A stretch of 64,000 nucleotides of DNA from Verrucomicrobiaceae bacterium. Lineage in GTDB: Bacteria > Verrucomicrobiota > Verrucomicrobiia > Verrucomicrobiales > Verrucomicrobiaceae. Positions 60,001 through 64,000 of this stretch are shown piece by piece (the first letter of the stretch is position 1; each line of letters starts with the position of its first letter). The notes under the pieces were generated by a model. That model was not told the origin of the DNA. It did no database searches and saw nothing but the letters and a program-made list of their open reading frames with translations. The stretch covers positions 38,994-102,993 of the forward strand of contig CANIBP010000013.1 in assembly GCA_947466075.1 (NCBI GenBank). Direction: 5' to 3'. Made by a program: the position numbers and the translations under genes.

Positions 60001-61721
60001 CTCGCATTGCCGAAGCGATGCAAAAGACGGACCCACAGGCCGCGAATAACCTGCGTCAGGCCGCACAACAGGCCAGCGATGCCTCACGCAACGCTGCCGA
60101 GCAGAACAAAAACCTCGCTCGTGAAGCCGCGCAACAGCAGCCCGGCCAGCCGTTGAACAATCAACCCGCGCAGCAGGCCACCGCCGACGCGCAGAAGAAA
60201 GCCAATGAACTCGCCGCGCAGTTGCAGCCGCAGATCGACGCCGCTCGCGCTCAACTCGCCGCACTCACACCGGAAGTCAGCGAGATGATGAAGCGCGTCG
60301 CCGAAGACCTCACCAAAACACAAAAGGAAACGCAAACCGCCGCGAATGACGCGAAGGCCGAGAAGCCGGTCGAGAAAGTCGCCGAGAAAGCCCAGGAACT
60401 GCGCCCCGAAGCCGCCGCGAATGCCGAGAAGATGGCCGCACTGCAAGCCGCGCTGCGCCAGGAGGCCAACGCCGCCAACTTGGCGCAAAAACCCGAAGCG
60501 CAGCTTTCACGCACTGCGGATGTCGCGCTCGCGCAGATGCAGCAGAAGTCGCCGCAGATCGCGCAGAACTTGAAACAGGCAGCGCAGGCCACGCAGAGCA
60601 AGCCGCAGGCGCAAAACCTCCAGGCCGCCGCCGATGCACAGCAGCAGACCACGCAGGCTCTTCAGCAGCTCGCGCAGAACATGCAGAAGGCCGAACAAGG
60701 TGAGCAACTCACTGCGGCCGATCAGGCCGCCATGCAAAAGATGGAGCAGGAACTCGGTGTGCAAGAGCCGCTCGATGAAGCCTACCAGCGCGCGCAGGAA
60801 CTTGCGGAGATGGCCAAGGACGCCGCACAGAATCCGCAGGCCGTGCTGGAAGCATTGGAGAAGGAGCTGCCGAAAAATCCGTCGATGAAAAAAGCGTTGG
60901 CCGAAACCGCGAAGAACACCGCGCAGCAGGCCGAGCAGGCCGTTGCTAAAGAAACGCAGCAGGCAGCGCAGAACGGCATGGCGCAGAAGCAGGCCGCGAA
61001 TGATCTCTCCCGCGTCTCACGCCATCAGCAGCGCCTTGGCGACAAAGAAGCCGCGCAGCAGGTCGCACAGGCCAGCAATCAATTGCAGCAGGCCGCTCAA
61101 AAAGCCGAAGCTACTCAGGCCAATCCCGTGCCGAATCCACAAGCCGCGCAGCAAAGCCAGGCCAGCGCCGCTCAAGCTGCCAAAGCCGCCGAAGCCACCG
61201 CCAGCCAGACTGCGCCGCCGATGCTTGCTTCCCCGCTCGAACAATTGCAGGGCCAGATGCTCGCCCAGGCGCTCGATCAGCTCGATGCGCAGCTTCATCC
61301 GATGCAGAGCGCGCAACCCTCACAAAACGGCCAGCAACAACAGCAGCAGGCCGGTCAGCAACAAGGCCAGCAGGCGCAACAGAGTTTGAACGACGCACAG
61401 CAAGCCCAGCAACAAAGCATGGCCGATGCTCGCAATCAGGGCCAGACACCGGGCCAGAAGCCCAGCCAGCAGCAGATGGCGCAGAACAAACAGCAAGGCC
61501 AAAACTCGCAAGCCCAGTCCGCTGAAGGCGGCAATCAATCCACGCAGCTTCAAGACGGCGTCCTCGGCCAACTCACCGTCCTCGTGAACGGCGACTGGGG
61601 CCACCTCCCACAAAAAATGGCCGACGACCTCACCGAAGCCACCCGAAGCGAAGCCGCCCCCGAATACCGCGCCGCCATCGAGAGCTACTACAAGGCGATT
61701 GCGACGAAGGCAAAGCGGTGA
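57042..61721 (+). CDS. Giant membrane-anchored coiled-coil protein (DUF4175-like)
   Basis: The 1559-residue protein has about three N-terminal membrane helices (LLCGIAIALTAFTVIAVLD; PWLSLLVYAGAIFAAW; FIATGGVLGAVFVLCLVPGL). A periplasmic Ig-like region follows (about 200-500; AYSGWQETKLIEDHGDLEALDG), then ~1000 residues of Ala/Gln/Glu/Lys-rich coiled coil. Residues about 1420-1500 are almost pure Gln/Ala/Gly. The N-terminal layout matches DUF4175-like envelope proteins; in other genomes these sit near MoxR/DUF58 genes, though that cluster here is 44 kb away. Low-complexity parts make exact domain limits unsure. Confidence 0.85.
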   Translation: MNLALRPATHEALQRFRLRRQQLLQTRALLCGIAIALTAFTVIAVLDRVWFMPDVIRPWLSLLVYAGAIFAAWKVAWRFIAQASGKEGTAKLIESAEPALHERLLAAVELADPRDGVNVKDSVEFREKLQDDVAATVEGIDWTKKLPTRTLKPWFIATGGVLGAVFVLCLVPGLHLRGFLARAALPFANLERPASLKIRILEPVKSDDLAPIGSEVPLIIETEGARPQLATLEFQTEGSKPRRTELSNVGTTRFEGVVPVGQSDVRYRVHAADAITPWRTLSARARPRIVEFTKTIVPPAYSGWQETKLIEDHGDLEALDGSTIKLTLKTNQPVSQSDIVINPDLTEKITATAKPDANGLLTTDIAIKAAHGSWQIALKSQETGFTNEESTPWRITTIPDLPPTAQINEPGEQIELLPDEAVRLVGMATDDVGLGSVKLAHAINGANWTERDLPLTKPTKESPVQTLLPLAPLGVKSGDALLIKLIATDLKGQKAESPPVRVIILEQTIDPRQRAWAESQRRLAQKAERLNEQTHDLRKDLDKVRKTERAARKDPNAAKNEAENALAIAQEKFEQVKAQADDLWEALKDASRDAPNQLDAAEAQLLGERLAQMRREQLAELEKLNSDAIENPDQLKRAASEASASSNSIADVARAFAAEETAKIAAQESQQLQRQSKMLTENALQANRDAEQRPKWQEQQRALMAQSKTLQKDLQQLDETQSGRNRGQLQDIDKKLNETAADLASSLDKPEQTKSPEHLYGASDNLRSRLQQAADVSRNIAEQTMNEAAQRREQLARQDNPALAKLEEAKGALAMAENATRDPKQNKRNDRDGLTPAEKAEKQLAEAAKQLQDQAELREQNQLTNNQAALDMNRASRAADELARQTAEANKLPVPSHEEAEKARRSNAPPSPATKAMTNLKQQAEQLAQATRALEADALAQDAAQALEAAQTEAMQPQNQQDLTQTAAQAKAAAEALQQIPEKINRARIAEAMQKTDPQAANNLRQAAQQASDASRNAAEQNKNLAREAAQQQPGQPLNNQPAQQATADAQKKANELAAQLQPQIDAARAQLAALTPEVSEMMKRVAEDLTKTQKETQTAANDAKAEKPVEKVAEKAQELRPEAAANAEKMAALQAALRQEANAANLAQKPEAQLSRTADVALAQMQQKSPQIAQNLKQAAQATQSKPQAQNLQAAADAQQQTTQALQQLAQNMQKAEQGEQLTAADQAAMQKMEQELGVQEPLDEAYQRAQELAEMAKDAAQNPQAVLEALEKELPKNPSMKKALAETAKNTAQQAEQAVAKETQQAAQNGMAQKQAANDLSRVSRHQQRLGDKEAAQQVAQASNQLQQAAQKAEATQANPVPNPQAAQQSQASAAQAAKAAEATASQTAPPMLASPLEQLQGQMLAQALDQLDAQLHPMQSAQPSQNGQQQQQQAGQQQGQQAQQSLNDAQQAQQQSMADARNQGQTPGQKPSQQQMAQNKQQGQNSQAQSAEGGNQSTQLQDGVLGQLTVLVNGDWGHLPQKMADDLTEATRSEAAPEYRAAIESYYKAIATKAKR

Positions 61722-61800
61722 GGCTCACCCCTACTATCCGCAACAAAACAGCCTCATATTACTGTTATCCGCTTGCCTTCGCTGCGGTATCTTTGGCAGT

Positions 61801-63603
61801 ATGAATCCACGCATGTCGCACTGGCTTCTGAGCTTTCATCTCACGTTCGCAATCAACACTCTCGTGCTAGCCGAGACTTCCTTGCCTCACGGCGATGCGT
61901 CTTGGACATCAGACGAGGCCCGTGTCGTGCAGATGAAATTCGCCAGTCTGCGCGCAGAAGAATTTCTCCAGTGCTTGCTCAGCCCGATTGTGCCAGGGAA
62001 TCCACCGCTTTGGCTTGAACGGGATTGCAGCACGATCATCGCCGATACTTTCCGCCTGCTTAGCGATGAACAAGCCTCTGTGCTCCTGCCTGTGCTGTGG
62101 AGATTGCAAGATGCCAAATCCCCACAGGCAACGCCATTCTTTGCCGCCGCCTGCTTCAGTGCCCTACCATATCCCAGTAAACATCCCGCATTCTCCACCC
62201 GCCTCCAACAAGAACTCAAAGCTCACGCCCTGATGCAGAGCATTGATGTGCAAGAGCGCAGCAAGCTCATTGATGTGATGGCCAGCCTATGGGCCAAGGA
62301 AGAGTGGCTGAAAGAGTTCCTCACGATTCTTGCAAAATCGCAGAAGGAAGAAGGAAATATAAGACATCTGGCAATCAACAGGCTGGCAGATTTATGGGGC
62401 AAAGGAGATTGGTTCCAAGAACTCCTTCTCTCCATCGCCAAGGCACCGCAGGAGAAAGTGTCATCGTGGTATATGATGGATTGCGAAGGTGTGCGTGAGC
62501 ATGCCTTCAACAATCTGAGGGACATTTGGGGTAACGTGGACAGGCTCAAGAATCTGTTCATCTCCACAGTCACATCACCGCAGGAGATTAGCGAGGCGCG
62601 CGCTGCCGCCATTAGCACCCTGTGGCGCGCATGGCGCAACGAGGATTGGATCAAAGAACTGCTCCTCAGTCTTGCGAACGAACCACAAGAGAATACACGG
62701 ATTCACACCACCCTTGTCGTCCGACTGGTGGAATTGATGGGCAAAGACGAAAGGCTCAAGCAACTGCTCATTACCACGACAAAAAAACCTCGAAAGGACG
62801 ATCCTCATCCTCGTGCTTGGGTCATCTGGCAAGTGGAGGAAATATGGGGCAACGAAGATTGGGTTAAAGAATTGCTCATTCCTATTGCTAAGGCACCACA
62901 AGAACAAATAGACGTTCGCCTAGCAGCAATCAGAGTGATGGCGAAGGCTTGGGGCAAAGAGGAATGGCTCAATAAACTGCTCGCCTCGCTAGCCAAAGCG
63001 CCCCAAGAAAACATGACTCTGCGCCCCGAGGCCATCAGTCTGCTAGTGCAAGTCTGGGGCAAGGACGACTGGCTCAAAGCCCTGCTCATCTCCATTTTTC
63101 AGTCCCCACAGGAAAAGTGGGATATGCAGAGACCTGTCCTCAGCCACTTGGTGTCGATCTGGGGCAAAGAAGATTGGCTGAAAGAACTTCTCGTCTCCAC
63201 AGCATCGGTGCCACAAGACTATTGGAACCTGCGCCTCCTAGCCATCGAGTTGCTGCTGAATACATGGGGCAAGGACGCCTGGCTCAAAGAGCTTCTCATT
63301 GCCATTGTTAAACAACCTCACAAAGACGCCAACACACGTGATCATCTCATCAGGAGAATGATCGCGGTCTGGGGAAAGGATCAAAAAATCAAAGATATGC
63401 CTACCGATCTCGCCAAGGCATCCAAAGAAGATATGCGCATGCGCGTGGAGGTTATCTGGATTTTAGTGGGTGAATGGGGAAAAGAAGACTGGATCAAAGA
63501 GTTACTGATTACCATCCTTAAGACGCCACAGAAGGATAGCGATGTGATTATGCATGCCAGAGGGACGCTGGGGCAATTCTGGCCGGAGATGAAGCTGGAA
63601 TAG
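61801..63603 (+). CDS. Secreted protein of twelve 35-residue helical repeats
   Basis: From ATG 61801 the 600-residue protein has a signal peptide (SFHLTFAINTLVLA). After an N-terminal ~130 residues, twelve units follow of the form WGKEDWLKELLxxIAKxPQE plus ~15 variable residues, mostly 35 residues each (the second is longer). They extend to residue ~590 and end in FWPEMKLE. The pattern of two short helices per unit resembles HEAT/ARM solenoids, but with an unusual Trp-Gly-Lys-Glu-Asp-Trp start. No catalytic motif is seen. It lies 79 bp after the coiled-coil gene on the same strand. Confidence 0.75.
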   Translation: MNPRMSHWLLSFHLTFAINTLVLAETSLPHGDASWTSDEARVVQMKFASLRAEEFLQCLLSPIVPGNPPLWLERDCSTIIADTFRLLSDEQASVLLPVLWRLQDAKSPQATPFFAAACFSALPYPSKHPAFSTRLQQELKAHALMQSIDVQERSKLIDVMASLWAKEEWLKEFLTILAKSQKEEGNIRHLAINRLADLWGKGDWFQELLLSIAKAPQEKVSSWYMMDCEGVREHAFNNLRDIWGNVDRLKNLFISTVTSPQEISEARAAAISTLWRAWRNEDWIKELLLSLANEPQENTRIHTTLVVRLVELMGKDERLKQLLITTTKKPRKDDPHPRAWVIWQVEEIWGNEDWVKELLIPIAKAPQEQIDVRLAAIRVMAKAWGKEEWLNKLLASLAKAPQENMTLRPEAISLLVQVWGKDDWLKALLISIFQSPQEKWDMQRPVLSHLVSIWGKEDWLKELLVSTASVPQDYWNLRLLAIELLLNTWGKDAWLKELLIAIVKQPHKDANTRDHLIRRMIAVWGKDQKIKDMPTDLAKASKEDMRMRVEVIWILVGEWGKEDWIKELLITILKTPQKDSDVIMHARGTLGQFWPEMKLE

Positions 63604-63646
63604 GTGTCGCACCGCAACATCGAGCCGCCTCATCCGTAATTCGCAC

Positions 63647-63985
63647 ATGACTTCACGTCGCACCTTCCTGACCACTGGCCTCAGTGCCCTCGCCGCGCGC
63701 GGTTTTGCGCAAACCTCCAGCGCTGCCGAGCCGATCATCGACATCCATCAGCACACGCATTATCACGACCGGCTGGACGAGCATCTGCTCGCGCATCAGA
63801 AGGCGATGGGCATCACGACCACGATCATTCTGCCCGGCGGCATTACATCTGGAGCCAGCGCACCAACATCCGCGTGGCCGACGACGGCACCGTGCCCATC
63901 GCAGGCCAGCGCATGCGCATCGCCGCCGCACCGCGCACACGTCTCGTCCACTGCCTGCACACCAACGGTTCCCTCACCGTCCTGA
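63647..63985 (+). pseudogene. Start of an amidohydrolase gene whose frame breaks near 63840
   Basis: The first ~65 codons encode a Tat-type signal (SRRTFLTTGLSALAARGFA) and an amidohydrolase beginning (IIDIHQHTHYHDRLDEHLL, GITTTIILPGG) with the metal-binding HQHTH. After LPGG the frame turns to Ser/Thr/Pro-rich residues and stops at 63985, while a different frame becomes protein-like. A single-base deletion or a junction of two sequences near 63840 would explain this. The window ends before the rest can be read. Confidence 0.55.
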
Positions 63986-64000
63986 CCAACTCACCCGACA
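63841..64000 (+). CDS. Protein-like frame after the break, runs off the window
   Basis: In frame 1, from 63841, the translation reads HYIWSQRTNIRVADDGTVP and continues through APRTRLVHCLHTNGSLTVL without a stop to the window edge. Codon choice is strongly GC-rich at third positions, like real genes here. It does not look like the continuation of an amidohydrolase; the family is not recognised. Whether it belongs to the same gene or to a neighbour cannot be decided from this window. Confidence 0.4.

Overview
The window reads as one contiguous piece of a GC-rich, Gram-negative-type bacterial chromosome, most likely from Verrucomicrobiota (a Prosthecobacter/Verrucomicrobium-like genome). This placement is inference. 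It rests on MoxR/DUF58/transglutaminase genes, paired bactofilins, a giant DUF4175-like coiled-coil protein, secreted beta-helix and propeller proteins, and a TonB-dependent outer-membrane receptor. There is no rRNA, integrase, transposase or CRISPR array. Three tRNA genes are present (Val-CAC, Phe-GAA, Leu-AAG).

Layout. 0-7 kb: the end of an alpha/beta hydrolase, an M16 peptidase, thiE, a cobalamin riboswitch driving a BtuB-like receptor, a PAS-AraC regulator and tRNA-Val. 7-13 kb, minus strand: a six-gene cluster of ExbB, ExbD, a TonB-like protein, a zinc-ribbon membrane protein, a MoxR ATPase and a 970-residue DUF58-transglutaminase fusion. This is the best candidate here for an undescribed system, because both conserved acidic residues of the ion path are replaced by amides. 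13-17 kb: NagA, an M20 amidohydrolase and a MacB-type permease. 17-21 kb: three secreted or surface proteins, one a probable seven-bladed propeller, followed by a 21-bp degenerate repeat array and a perfect 8-bp microsatellite.

21-35 kb: purQ, dprA, a ketosynthase-GT2-GT4 glycolipid-type operon, then two bactofilins with an L,D-transpeptidase and a dehydrogenase, RlmI, a ROK kinase and small lipoproteins. 35.7-37.9 kb is the most accessory-looking stretch: a RelE/ParE-type toxin-antitoxin pair, an exact 42-bp-period degenerate array, a long inverted repeat and two AT-richer membrane-protein genes. 38-51 kb is mostly housekeeping: ileS, a SufT/SufU/rhodanese-like cluster, pssA, a GpgS-like transferase, rplM-rpsI with a clear terminator, and tRNAs.

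51-64 kb: a large secreted esterase-like hydrolase, a SUKH-like orphan, an unassigned 806-residue P-loop ATPase, a DUF433/DUF5615 toxin-antitoxin-like pair, the 1559-residue coiled-coil protein, a secreted protein built of twelve 35-residue helical repeats, and an amidohydrolase gene whose reading frame breaks near 63,840.

Functional threads: vitamin uptake and synthesis (riboswitch-BtuB, thiE); envelope energisation and peptide processing (ExbBD-TonB-MoxR-transglutaminase); cell-shape scaffolding coupled to wall cross-linking (bactofilins plus YkuD enzyme); and iron-sulfur assembly. Starts were often moved inward from the longest open frame to a signal peptide, domain boundary or ATGA overlap. 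All assignments come from reading motifs by eye, without database searches.
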